Below are positions 1 through 6,364 of a stretch of 11,361 nt of DNA, in pieces. Where the stretch lies: contig JAKSDN010000447.1 in NCBI GenBank assembly GCA_022360075.1, positions 1-11,361 on the forward strand. The letters run 5' to 3'. A model generated the notes under the pieces. It made no database searches and had not been told where the DNA came from. It saw nothing but the letters and a program-made list of their open reading frames with translations. Each line of letters opens with the position of its first letter. Position 1 is the stretch's first letter. A program made the translations under genes and the position numbers. Source of the DNA: Kiloniellales bacterium. GTDB lineage: Bacteria > Pseudomonadota > Alphaproteobacteria > Kiloniellales > JAKSDN01.

Positions 1-1190
1 GCCTTCATACCGGGCGCAGCAGAATTGATGCGATCGCCGCCGTAAACCGTCTCTATGCACGCAACAGGCTGCTCCGAGTTCACGGCTCGCTGACCGGCCT
101 GCTCGAGATCCTCGTGCGGCTGGCAGAGGACCACCGCGAGACCATCATGCCGGGCTGGACCCATCTGCAACACGCGCAGCCCTGGGTGCTCGGCCATTAC
201 CTCATCAAGACCTTCGATGTCTTCGCGCGCCACGCGGAGCGCCTCGAAGCCTGCTACCACCGCACCAACCGCAGCGCACTTGGCGGCGCCGCGCTGGTCG
301 GAAGCGGATGGCCGCTCAACCGCGATCGCGTCTGCGAGCTGCTGGGCCATGAGTCCGTGGTGTACAACGCCATGGATGCCGGCCTGTTCACCAGCGACTG
401 GTTGCTCGAATACAATGCCGTGCTGTCAATGCTGATGAACGATGTTGGCCGTTCGGCGTCCGATCTCGTCGTTTGGCATTCGTGGGAGTTCGGTTTGGCC
501 GAGCTCGACGACGGCTTTTGCTCCACGTCGACCCTGATGCCGCAAAAAAAGAACGCAGGTTCGGCCGAGTTCCTGCGCGGATGCGCTGGCGACGCGGTTG
601 GCTGGTATGGAAGTGCGGCGAGTGTCAGCCGGTCGGCCACGACGATCGACTGCGACATTCACTACTCTCCCGACCTGCTCGCCAAGCCGGCAAACACGAC
701 CTGGCATTGCCTGGAACTCCTGAACGGCGTGTACGACACGATCACCTTCAAGACTGACGTCATGCGAAAGAACGCCGGGGTCTATTGGAGCACGGCCAGC
801 GGTCTCGCCGACAGCATCGCCAAGCACTGTGGCGTGACCTTTCGCGATGCCCATCACATCGTTGCGCGCCTTGTCCGCAGCTGCCTTGCCGCAGAGGTCA
901 AACCGCACGAGGTGACCCGGGCGCATGTCGACAAGGCGGCGCGCGGCGCCATCGGGCGTGAGCTCGGCTTGAGCACGAGCTGGATTCAGAATGAGCTCGA
1001 CCCGGTCAACTTCCTCAATACGCGTGTCACCGCCGGGAGCGCGAACGCCGCCGAAGTTCGCAAGCAACTGGACATGGCGAAGGAAACGCTATCCCGGCAC
1101 CGCCAGTGGCTAGCGCGAGAGCAAACCCGCATTCGCGATGGCAAGACAAAACTGGAAGAGGCGAAAGCGGAAGTTCGCGCCGAAGGCTGA
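1..1190 (+). CDS. Argininosuccinate lyase-family protein, 5' truncated by window edge
   Basis: The reading frame is open from the window edge (first full codon at position 3), so the GTG at 114 is not the real start. About 395 residues are visible and roughly 100 N-terminal residues are missing compared with ASL proteins. Family motifs appear in order: LHTGRSR at the left edge (3-23), GWTHLQHAQP with the conserved His codon at 162-164, LGGAALVGSGWPLNRD, and the flexible signature loop STSTLMPQKKN with its Ser codon at 528-530. The family eliminates fumarate or a similar acid from an N-substituted aspartate, as a cytoplasmic homotetramer. Several positions differ from true ArgH: RSRND is RSRID, the Gly of GSS is Thr, and KKNPD is KKNAG. 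This suggests a different substrate, for example an N-succinyl amine as in EDDS lyase-like enzymes; that assignment is inference. The gene converges on the epimerase gene with a 129-bp gap. Confidence 0.85.
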   Translation, partial: LHTGRSRIDAIAAVNRLYARNRLLRVHGSLTGLLEILVRLAEDHRETIMPGWTHLQHAQPWVLGHYLIKTFDVFARHAERLEACYHRTNRSALGGAALVGSGWPLNRDRVCELLGHESVVYNAMDAGLFTSDWLLEYNAVLSMLMNDVGRSASDLVVWHSWEFGLAELDDGFCSTSTLMPQKKNAGSAEFLRGCAGDAVGWYGSAASVSRSATTIDCDIHYSPDLLAKPANTTWHCLELLNGVYDTITFKTDVMRKNAGVYWSTASGLADSIAKHCGVTFRDAHHIVARLVRSCLAAEVKPHEVTRAHVDKAARGAIGRELGLSTSWIQNELDPVNFLNTRVTAGSANAAEVRKQLDMAKETLSRHRQWLAREQTRIRDGKTKLEEAKAEVRAEG

Positions 1191-1285
1191 GCCCTCAGCC
1201 CAACGAAAACCCGCTCTCCGGCCAGAGGTTCAGGCCTGGATTAACTCTCACGCCACCATCGTCAATGTTCGTGAGCATACGGAGA

Positions 1286-1307
1286 ATAAGGGTCAGCCCC
1301 CACTTAT
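1286..1307. terminator. Hairpin between convergent genes, possible weak terminator or REP-like remnant
   Basis: ATAAG (1286-1290) pairs with CTTAT (1303-1307), and an inner GG/CC pair with a single-base bulge gives about 7 bp in total. It lies in the 129-bp gap between the lyase stop (1190) and the epimerase stop (1320), where a bidirectional terminator would be expected. There is no clear T-run on either side. The core, GGGTCAG followed by a C-run, resembles the palindromic GGGTCAGACCC cores of some REP elements, but this copy is imperfect. I see nothing else in the gap. Confidence 0.3.
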
Positions 1308-1319
1308 CCTCCATGCGAC

Positions 1320-2276
1320 CTACGTGGCGGGCGTGGCCAGGTGCAGGAATGCGGCGATCGTTTCGGACACGCCGCGCTTCAGGGGGGTTGTGTCCCTTAG
1401 GCCGAGAACCGCGTCCAATGGCGCGGTATCGAAGCCGCCCTCCGGTCCGGGGCGGAGGACGTCCCTTACCGTGATACGGGCGTTCGGGATGGCGGCCAGA
1501 ATCGCGTCGCACAGGGCTTCGACGGGATGCAGCTCGGCCGTGAGATCGCTGACCAAAGCGCCGTCCCGCAGGGCGTTGGCGCACCCCAGGAATCTGTCGG
1601 CGACATCGGCGGCATATTGAAAGCAGAACTCGCCCCGGAAGGGCAGCTCGAACGGTCGGCCCTCGGCGGCGGCCTGCATGGCCGCAGTGAAGGCCGAGGT
1701 CTCCCCTTGATCGCGACCAACTCCATAGACGACGTAGGGACGCAGGCCGATGCTGGGCACCCCATGGTGGCGCCAGTACAGCCGCGCGATTCCCTCGCCG
1801 GCCTGCTTGTAGATCCCGTACAGGTTGGCGGGGCAGTTGTCCGGGCCGCGCGGCTTCGCGGCGATGGAGCTGGCGTAGACAACCGGGATGGCGCCCGCTT
1901 GCCGGGCCGCCTCGAAGACGTTGACATGGCCTTCGACATTGACGCGCGCGCCCAGGCGGGGATCGTCGGCGCAAGCAGGAATCTGCAGGGCGGCGAGATG
2001 AATGATGGCGCGCGGGCGGATCGCCGCCACCAACGCCGCCAAGGCGTCCGCTTCGGTGACATCGACGCGGCGCCAATCCACCTCTGGCCAGTCCGCCCGG
2101 CCGGCCCCCGGCAGGTCATCGGCAATCTGCAAGAAGCGCCGCCGGTCGTCGACGCGGTCGCAGGCGACCAGGCGCCACCCCTGCTCGACCGCTCGGCGGA
2201 CGATCCAAGCGCCCAGGAAACCCGAAGCGCCGGTCAGCAGCAGCGGCGCCTCGGACCGCGCGACGGCCTCGCTCAT
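1320..2276 (-). CDS. NAD-dependent epimerase/dehydratase family protein (extended SDR)
   Basis: This is a 318-residue cytoplasmic extended short-chain dehydrogenase. The Rossmann motif TGASGFLG is at residues 15-22, an Asp ends the second strand (ACD, residue 40, favouring NAD), IIHLAA is at 91-96, and the catalytic YxxxK is Y153/K157 (YGIYK). Such enzymes epimerise, dehydrate or oxidise nucleotide sugars or free sugar acids; D-erythronate and uronate dehydrogenases are catabolic members. The frame is open further upstream (to 2354), but the ATG at 2276 is preferred because it overlaps the tctA stop in an ATGA arrangement, which implies translational coupling, and because it places the glycine motif 15 residues from the start. 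It is the last gene of the tctCBA transcript, so its substrate is probably the imported compound or a derivative. The exact reaction cannot be read from the sequence. Confidence 0.85.
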   Translation of the reverse strand: MSEAVARSEAPLLLTGASGFLGAWIVRRAVEQGWRLVACDRVDDRRRFLQIADDLPGAGRADWPEVDWRRVDVTEADALAALVAAIRPRAIIHLAALQIPACADDPRLGARVNVEGHVNVFEAARQAGAIPVVYASSIAAKPRGPDNCPANLYGIYKQAGEGIARLYWRHHGVPSIGLRPYVVYGVGRDQGETSAFTAAMQAAAEGRPFELPFRGEFCFQYAADVADRFLGCANALRDGALVSDLTAELHPVEALCDAILAAIPNARITVRDVLRPGPEGGFDTAPLDAVLGLRDTTPLKRGVSETIAAFLHLATPAT

Positions 2277-3793
2277 TCGCCGCTCCCGGGTTGTGCGGCG
2301 GCCGGGGGCGACGCGCGGCGCTGGCGGCGCGAGGCCAGACGGCGCAAGGGCCACAGCAGAACCAAGGCGGTCAGGATAAACAGGCCCAAGGCGATGGGGC
2401 GCTCGAAGAACGCCCAGAAGTCGCCGCGCGTCAGCAGAAGCGATTGGCGCAACGCGTTTTCGATCATCGGCGACAGGACCATGCCGATGACCATCGGCGC
2501 GATGGGGAAGCCGGTCTTGCGCATGACGAAGCCGACAACACCGGCGGCCAGCGCGATCATCAGGTCCAGGGGATTGCCACGGATGCCATAGGCTCCGAGA
2601 AGCGCGATCACCACGACACCGGTCATGAGCAGGCCCTGCGGCACCCGCAGCATTCGCGTGAAGGCCTGGGCCCCGACCGCGCCGACGGCGAACATGGTGA
2701 CGTTGGCCACGATCAGGATGAAGAAGATCGCGTAGACGATGTCGAGCTGATCAGTGAAGAGGCGTGGGCCCGGCGTGATGCCTTGGACGACCAAGGTCCC
2801 CAGCATGACGGCGGTGACCGGGTCGCCGGGAATGCCCAGCGCCAGCGTCGGCACCAGGGCGCTGCCGGTGACCGCGTTGTTGGCGCTTTCCGCCGATACG
2901 ATGCCGTCCGGTTCGCCCTTGCCGATGCGGTCGCGATTGGGCGAGGAACGTTTGGCCTCCGCGTAGCTGATGAACGCGCTGGTGGCGGCGCCGGTGCCGG
3001 GCAGCGCGCCGATGAAGGCCCCGATCGAACAGGACTTGCCGAGCAGCAGCAGGCGCGGCCGCCACGCGCGCCAGCCCGGAACCTTGAAGCCGATGCGAAA
3101 ATCGGTCTTGACCGCCAGGGCGTAACGGTCCGACACCCGCACGAACATCTCCGACAAGGCGAAGAGACCGACGATGGCCGGGATAAGAGAGATGCCGGCG
3201 GACATGGCGAAGCTGCCGAAGGTAAAGCGCATGTCGCCGGTCACGTGATCCACGCCGATGGTGGCGATGAACATGCCGAGGGCGCCCGACAAGAGGCCTT
3301 TGAGCATGCTGCCGCGCGAGACCTGGGCGATGCAGATCAGCGCGAACACCCCCAGCGCGAAATACTCGACCGAGGTGAAGTTCAACGAGAAGGCGGCTAG
3401 CTGCGGCGCCGCCAGCATCAGCACCAGGACCGAGAACAGGCCGCCAACCAATGACGCCGTCGTCGCCCAGCCCAGCGCCAGGTCGGCTTCGCCGCGCGCG
3501 GCCATGGGATAGCCGTCCAACGCGGTCGCCGCCGCCTGGGGCGTGCCGGGCGTGTTGATCACGATGGCGGTGATCGAACCGCCATAGACCGACCCGCAAT
3601 AGATTCCCAAGAGCAGGGCGACGGCCGGGATCTGTCCCATGGTCAAGGTGAAGGGCAGGACCATGGTGATGCCCACCACGGAGCCCAGGCCAGGCAGGAC
3701 GCCCACGGCCACGCCGAGCGCCGTGCCCAAGCTCACGGCCAGCAGCACCTGCCAGTTCAGGACGAGGTCGAGACCCAGAAGCGCAATGTCCAT
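2273..3793 (-). CDS. tctA: Tripartite tricarboxylate transporter large permease TctA
   Basis: This 506-residue protein is the usual length for TctA, the channel-forming large inner-membrane subunit of TTT transporters, which take up carboxylates using an ion gradient. It is very hydrophobic, with about a dozen likely membrane segments. Family motifs are clear: GVLPGLGSVVGITMVLP (31-47), YGGSITAIVINTPGTP (70-85), an internal repeat of the first motif (GALPGTGAATSAF), and ESANNAV followed by LALGIPGDP. The C-terminus ends in an Arg-rich tail, probably cytoplasmic. A GAGGGG ribosome site lies about 9 nt before the ATG. tctB ends 13 nt upstream, and the epimerase start overlaps the tctA stop, so the three genes are co-transcribed. 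Confidence 0.96.
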   Translation of the reverse strand: MDIALLGLDLVLNWQVLLAVSLGTALGVAVGVLPGLGSVVGITMVLPFTLTMGQIPAVALLLGIYCGSVYGGSITAIVINTPGTPQAAATALDGYPMAARGEADLALGWATTASLVGGLFSVLVLMLAAPQLAAFSLNFTSVEYFALGVFALICIAQVSRGSMLKGLLSGALGMFIATIGVDHVTGDMRFTFGSFAMSAGISLIPAIVGLFALSEMFVRVSDRYALAVKTDFRIGFKVPGWRAWRPRLLLLGKSCSIGAFIGALPGTGAATSAFISYAEAKRSSPNRDRIGKGEPDGIVSAESANNAVTGSALVPTLALGIPGDPVTAVMLGTLVVQGITPGPRLFTDQLDIVYAIFFILIVANVTMFAVGAVGAQAFTRMLRVPQGLLMTGVVVIALLGAYGIRGNPLDLMIALAAGVVGFVMRKTGFPIAPMVIGMVLSPMIENALRQSLLLTRGDFWAFFERPIALGLFILTALVLLWPLRRLASRRQRRASPPAAAQPGSGE

Positions 3794-3806
3794 GGAACCG
3801 CGCCCC

Positions 3807-4277
3807 TCAAAAGGCGGTGAACCAGGGGGACTTGGGCAGGATGATGAGAAAGACCTTCTCGAAGAGATACCAAGTCGCCAACGCGTAGCCGGCGGCGAAA
3901 GCGGCTGAGATCGCTACCTTGCGGTAGCCGAAGACGAACGGCAGGACGAAGGCGTAGACGATGGTGCTCAAGAGATAGCCCAAGGTGCTGAAAGCGAGCA
4001 CATAGCCGCCCGTCAGGCCGATCGCGGACAGCAAGGCTGGCAACGCGCGCCCCGCCACCTCGCCGGAGGCTTGGAACAGGGATTGCACGGCGACGGCGGT
4101 GGCGAGCGCGACGATGATCCCCAGCAGAATGCGCGGATAGAACACCGGCCCACGCCCCGCCGCGACGAAGGCGGTATCGTAGGCCGGATCGAAAGTGTGC
4201 CAGAACAGAAGCAGCGCCGTCGCGAGCGTCAGGGTCGCGACCGCCGTCGCGCCGTTCGGTTTCACCTGGACGGCCAT
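3807..4277 (-). CDS. tctB: Tripartite tricarboxylate transporter small membrane subunit TctB
   Basis: This is a 156-residue protein with four predicted membrane segments, the normal size for TctB, the small membrane partner of TctA. Segment one covers the ATLTLATALLLF region. The family's GRGPVFYPRIL element follows in the first loop, and the C-terminus ends with the typical FEKVFLIILPKSPW pattern. The frame is open 12 codons further upstream (4313), but the ATG at 4277 has a strong GGGGAG ribosome site (4283-4288) with 5-nt spacing and is preferred. The gene lies between tctC (65 nt upstream, with a strong hairpin in between) and tctA (13 nt downstream). TctB is poorly conserved in sequence, so order, length and topology carry much of the call. 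Confidence 0.92.
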   Translation of the reverse strand: MAVQVKPNGATAVATLTLATALLLFWHTFDPAYDTAFVAAGRGPVFYPRILLGIIVALATAVAVQSLFQASGEVAGRALPALLSAIGLTGGYVLAFSTLGYLLSTIVYAFVLPFVFGYRKVAISAAFAAGYALATWYLFEKVFLIILPKSPWFTAF

Positions 4278-4282
4278 CGCTG

Positions 4283-4288
4283 CTCCCC
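4283..4288 (-). promoter_or_regulatory. Ribosome binding site that decides the tctB start
   Basis: GGGGAG on the minus strand lies 5 nt before the ATG at 4277. The upstream alternative start at 4313 falls inside the intercistronic hairpin and has no comparable site. A small 5-bp stem (CCGGC/GCCGG, 4290-4302) sits directly beside this site. Confidence 0.7.
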
Positions 4289-4299
4289 GCCGGCTACGC

Positions 4300-4331
4300 C
4301 GGTCCCAGCCCATCTCTCCGGGCCGGGACCG
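4300..4331 (-). promoter_or_regulatory. Intercistronic hairpin between tctC and tctB
   Basis: CGGTCCC (4300-4306) pairs with GGGACCG (4325-4331). After one mismatch, GCCC (4308-4311) pairs with GGGC (4320-4323), closing an 8-nt loop. The 11 pairs are nearly all G-C, and no T-run follows, so it is not a classical terminator. In operons that start with a periplasmic binding protein, such stems commonly block 3' exonucleases and raise the binding-protein mRNA over the permease mRNA; that role is inferred here. It overlaps the alternative small stem at 4290-4302 by three bases, so the two cannot form together. Confidence 0.65.
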
Positions 4332-4342
4332 ACATTGCCGTT

Positions 4343-5293
4343 TTAGTCGGACAGACCGGCATTCTGAAGCAGCGCTTCGTTTCGGACGAACTCGTCTCGC
4401 ACGAAGGCTTCGAACTCCGTTCCAGACAGGAAGGTCACCGGCATGCGCAGAGTCCCCATGCGTTCCGCGAAGGCATCCGACAGCATGCCTTCTCGGCAGG
4501 CCGCCTCCAGCCGATCACGGGCTTCGACCGGCAGACCCTTGGGCGCGACCAGTCCGCCCCAGATCGGGAAGTCCAGGGTCAAGCCCTGTTGCGCGGCCGT
4601 CGGGAGGTCGGGTGCCGTCGACACCGGCTCGGCCGACAGCATCGCGATGGATTTCACCTGATCCGCGTTCTGGGTCAGGAAGGAAATGTGGGCTACGAAC
4701 ATGTCCACGCTGCCGTCCAGCAGAGCCTTGAAGGTCGGCGCGCTGCCCTTGAAGGGGATGAACTCGATATCGATGCCCGTGGCCTCCACCAGGCCCAGGC
4801 CGGCGACGTGCGGGATCGACCCGATCGCCTGCACGCCGAAGTTCAACTTGCCCGGATTGGCCTTGGCGTAGTCCACCATGCCGTCCAGGTCGCCGAACGG
4901 CGAGTCCGAGCGCACCACGATGGACGACGGGGCGGAATAAGCCATGCAGACATAGTCGAAGGAGTCGGGACCGTAGGGTAGCTGGCGTAGATGTGGCTGT
5001 GTGGTCATGGGCCCGACCGGCATCATGCCGATGGTGTAGCCGTCCGGGCGTGCCTGGGCGACCTCGGCGGTACCGATCGTGCCGCCCGCGCCCGCCGTGT
5101 TCTTGACCAGGATCTCGCCGCCCAGCGCCTCGGCCATGGGCGCGGCCAGGGTGCGTGTCGTGATGTCCGTTCCGCCGCCGGCGCTGAACGGCACCACGAT
5201 GGTCACCGGCCGCTCGGGAAAAGCTTCGGCCACCGGTGCGAGCGCAAGCCAAGAAAGCGCCACGACAGCGACGCCAAGTCTCGTCAACGTCAT
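4343..5293 (-). CDS. tctC: TTT/Bug-family periplasmic solute-binding protein TctC
   Basis: This is a 316-residue secreted binding protein. A Sec signal peptide is visible: MTLTR, a hydrophobic core, and an AEA cleavage site after residue 24. The mature N-terminus FPERPVTIVVPFSAGGGTD is the Bug hallmark, with VPFxAGGxxD at 34-43. NTAGAGGTIG (65-74) and ARPDGYTIG (81-89) are the other standard Bug elements. The family binds carboxylates and some other small solutes in a cleft that closes around the ligand and delivers them to TctAB. AGGGAGG lies about 6 nt before the ATG. It is the first gene of the operon, led by a roughly 80-nt leader if the candidate promoter at 5382-5410 is right. The ligand cannot be assigned from sequence. 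Confidence 0.95.
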   Translation of the reverse strand: MTLTRLGVAVVALSWLALAPVAEAFPERPVTIVVPFSAGGGTDITTRTLAAPMAEALGGEILVKNTAGAGGTIGTAEVAQARPDGYTIGMMPVGPMTTQPHLRQLPYGPDSFDYVCMAYSAPSSIVVRSDSPFGDLDGMVDYAKANPGKLNFGVQAIGSIPHVAGLGLVEATGIDIEFIPFKGSAPTFKALLDGSVDMFVAHISFLTQNADQVKSIAMLSAEPVSTAPDLPTAAQQGLTLDFPIWGGLVAPKGLPVEARDRLEAACREGMLSDAFAERMGTLRMPVTFLSGTEFEAFVRDEFVRNEALLQNAGLSD

Positions 5294-5353
5294 TCAGTCC
5301 TCCCTAGATCCCTGTTTCGCCCCCGGCATGCCTCGCACGCGGGCGCTCCTTAC

Positions 5354-5368
5354 GCCCCTCGAAGGGGC
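5354..5368 (-). promoter_or_regulatory. Stem-loop in the tctC leader
   Basis: GCCCCT (5354-5359) pairs with AGGGGC (5363-5368) around a 3-nt loop. If transcription starts near 5375 this stem begins within a few bases of the mRNA 5' end, where it could slow decay. A second short G-C stem (CGCCC 5319-5323, GGGCG 5341-5345) lies further into the leader. Confidence 0.4.
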
Positions 5369-5381
5369 TGTCATCGGCGAG

Positions 5382-5410
5382 ACTATCACATTTTCGGATT
5401 TTTTCTTCAA
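5382..5410 (-). promoter_or_regulatory. Candidate sigma-70 promoter for the tctCBA-epimerase operon
   Basis: On the minus strand TTGAAG (5405-5410) is separated by exactly 17 nt from GATAGT (5382-5387). Both boxes are close to the TTGACA/TATAAT consensus. The -35 box is one arm of the palindrome TTCAATTATTGAA. Confidence 0.45.
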
Positions 5411-5418
5411 TTATTGAA
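5406..5418. promoter_or_regulatory. Inverted repeat TTCAA-N3-TTGAA in the divergent promoter region
   Basis: This is a perfect 5-bp inverted repeat with a 3-nt centre, in an AT-rich patch of otherwise GC-rich DNA between the two divergent operons. Each arm contributes to a candidate -35 box, one per strand, so a bound regulator would affect both directions. It may be an operator or only a consequence of facing -35 boxes. Confidence 0.5.
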
Positions 5419-5442
5419 ACATCGTTCCAAAAATGGAATGCT
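5414..5442 (+). promoter_or_regulatory. Candidate promoter for the dioxygenase operon
   Basis: TTGAAA (5414-5419) is followed after 17 nt by AATGCT (5437-5442). The -35 is good and the -10 weak, as expected of an activated or tightly controlled promoter. The second inverted repeat (5425-5438) fills the spacer and touches the -10. Confidence 0.35.
5425..5438. promoter_or_regulatory. Inverted repeat TTCCA-N4-TGGAA, candidate IclR-family operator
   Basis: This is a perfect 5-bp inverted repeat with an AAAA centre, 6 nt from the TTCAA/TTGAA repeat. IclR-family proteins bind short palindromes of this size as dimers of dimers, and an IclR gene lies at the far end of the plus-strand operon. Two adjacent repeats on the same helix face would suit a tetramer. 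Assignment to that regulator is inference. Confidence 0.5.
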
Positions 5443-5476
5443 CCGCCCCCACAGATAGAAGCAGCCAGCCACCAGC

Positions 5477-5483
5477 GGGAGGA
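5477..5483 (+). promoter_or_regulatory. Ribosome binding site that decides the dioxygenase start
   Basis: GGGAGGA lies 9 nt before the ATG at 5493. The alternative in-frame ATG at 5433 would add 20 residues, has no such site, and overlaps the operator-like repeat. Confidence 0.75.
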
Positions 5484-5492
5484 AACCGACAT

Positions 5493-6305
5493 ATGACTGG
5501 CAAGCGGTTGAGCACGACGGAAATCGAGCGCTACCGGACGGAAGGCTTAGTCATTCCGGAATACCGGGTCCCGGACGATCTGCTGGGCCGGATGCGCCGC
5601 GCGGTGGACGATCTGATCGCCAATCACCCCAACGTCGCACCCGAGCAGCTCTCCGGCCCTCACAACCCCTGGGGACAGTCGGCCGAGTTGCTCGGGACCG
5701 AGGAGTTCCTCGAGTTCTGCCAGTTCCCGGACTTCCTGGACATGGTCGAGGATCTGATCGGTCCCGACATCGTTCTGTGGGGAAGCATGCTGTTCGCGAA
5801 ACCGGGCGGGACGGGCAAAGCCGTTCCCTGGCACCAGGACGGACAGTATTGGCCGATCACGCCCTTGCGCACCGTGACGCTCCGTATCGCCATCGACGGG
5901 TCGACGCCTGAGAACGGCTGCATGCGCTACATCCCCTATTCGCACCGTGGCCGGGATCTGTGCGAGCACGCGGTCCAACTGCGTGACGACTACGCGATCA
6001 AACAGGAGATCGTGGACCTGGATGATAGCGATGCCCGCGACGTGGTTCTGGAACCGGGTCAGATCTCGCTTCACGACGTCTATCTGATCCACGGCTCGAA
6101 CCCGAACACCTCGGGCCTTCGGCGCGCCGACTATGCGATCCGCTACATGCCGGCCGACGCGCTGTACGACCGCCGCGCCGATCATCCCGCGACCCAGTAC
6201 GCCGAGAAAGTCTCGCCGACCATGAACTACGCCAAGCGGCCGCTCTGGCTGGTGCGCGGCCAGGATCGCGCCGGCAACGACTTTCAGATCGGCAAGGGCG
6301 GCTGA
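5493..6305 (+). CDS. Phytanoyl-CoA dioxygenase (PhyH) family Fe(II)/2-oxoglutarate oxygenase
   Basis: This is a 270-residue cytoplasmic non-heme iron oxygenase with a jelly-roll fold. The iron triad is visible: H114 and D116 in VPWHQDGQYW, and distal H200 in LIHGSNPNTS. R211 lies 11 residues after H200, as expected for the residue that binds 2-oxoglutarate. IDGSTPENGCMRYIPYSHR (134-152) is a strong PhyH-family element. Members hydroxylate an unactivated carbon of a small molecule while converting 2-oxoglutarate and O2 to succinate and CO2; substrates range from acyl-CoAs to ectoine and small acids. The start at 5493 is chosen for its GGGAGGA ribosome site. It is the first gene of a three-gene operon, followed after 59 nt by a ThDP enzyme, and faces tctC across a shared control region. 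The substrate is unknown. Confidence 0.92.
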   Translation: MTGKRLSTTEIERYRTEGLVIPEYRVPDDLLGRMRRAVDDLIANHPNVAPEQLSGPHNPWGQSAELLGTEEFLEFCQFPDFLDMVEDLIGPDIVLWGSMLFAKPGGTGKAVPWHQDGQYWPITPLRTVTLRIAIDGSTPENGCMRYIPYSHRGRDLCEHAVQLRDDYAIKQEIVDLDDSDARDVVLEPGQISLHDVYLIHGSNPNTSGLRRADYAIRYMPADALYDRRADHPATQYAEKVSPTMNYAKRPLWLVRGQDRAGNDFQIGKGG

Positions 6306-6364
6306 GCGACGCGGCCCGCCGTCTTTCCGTTTGACTTGAGATCCAGAGAGAGCCGCAACGCACC

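Noticed and set aside
114..116. GTG at 114 as the true start of the lyase gene
   Set aside because: The family motif LHTGRSR is in frame upstream (3-23), so the gene starts before the window.
2277..2354. Longer N-terminus for the epimerase
   Set aside because: It would lie inside tctA, is Pro/Arg-rich, and moves the glycine motif away from the N-terminus; the ATGA-coupled start is better.
2291..3400. Plus-strand open frame of 369 codons opposite tctA
   Set aside because: The translation is rich in Arg, Asp, Gly and Gln with no domain, while the opposite strand encodes a textbook TctA.
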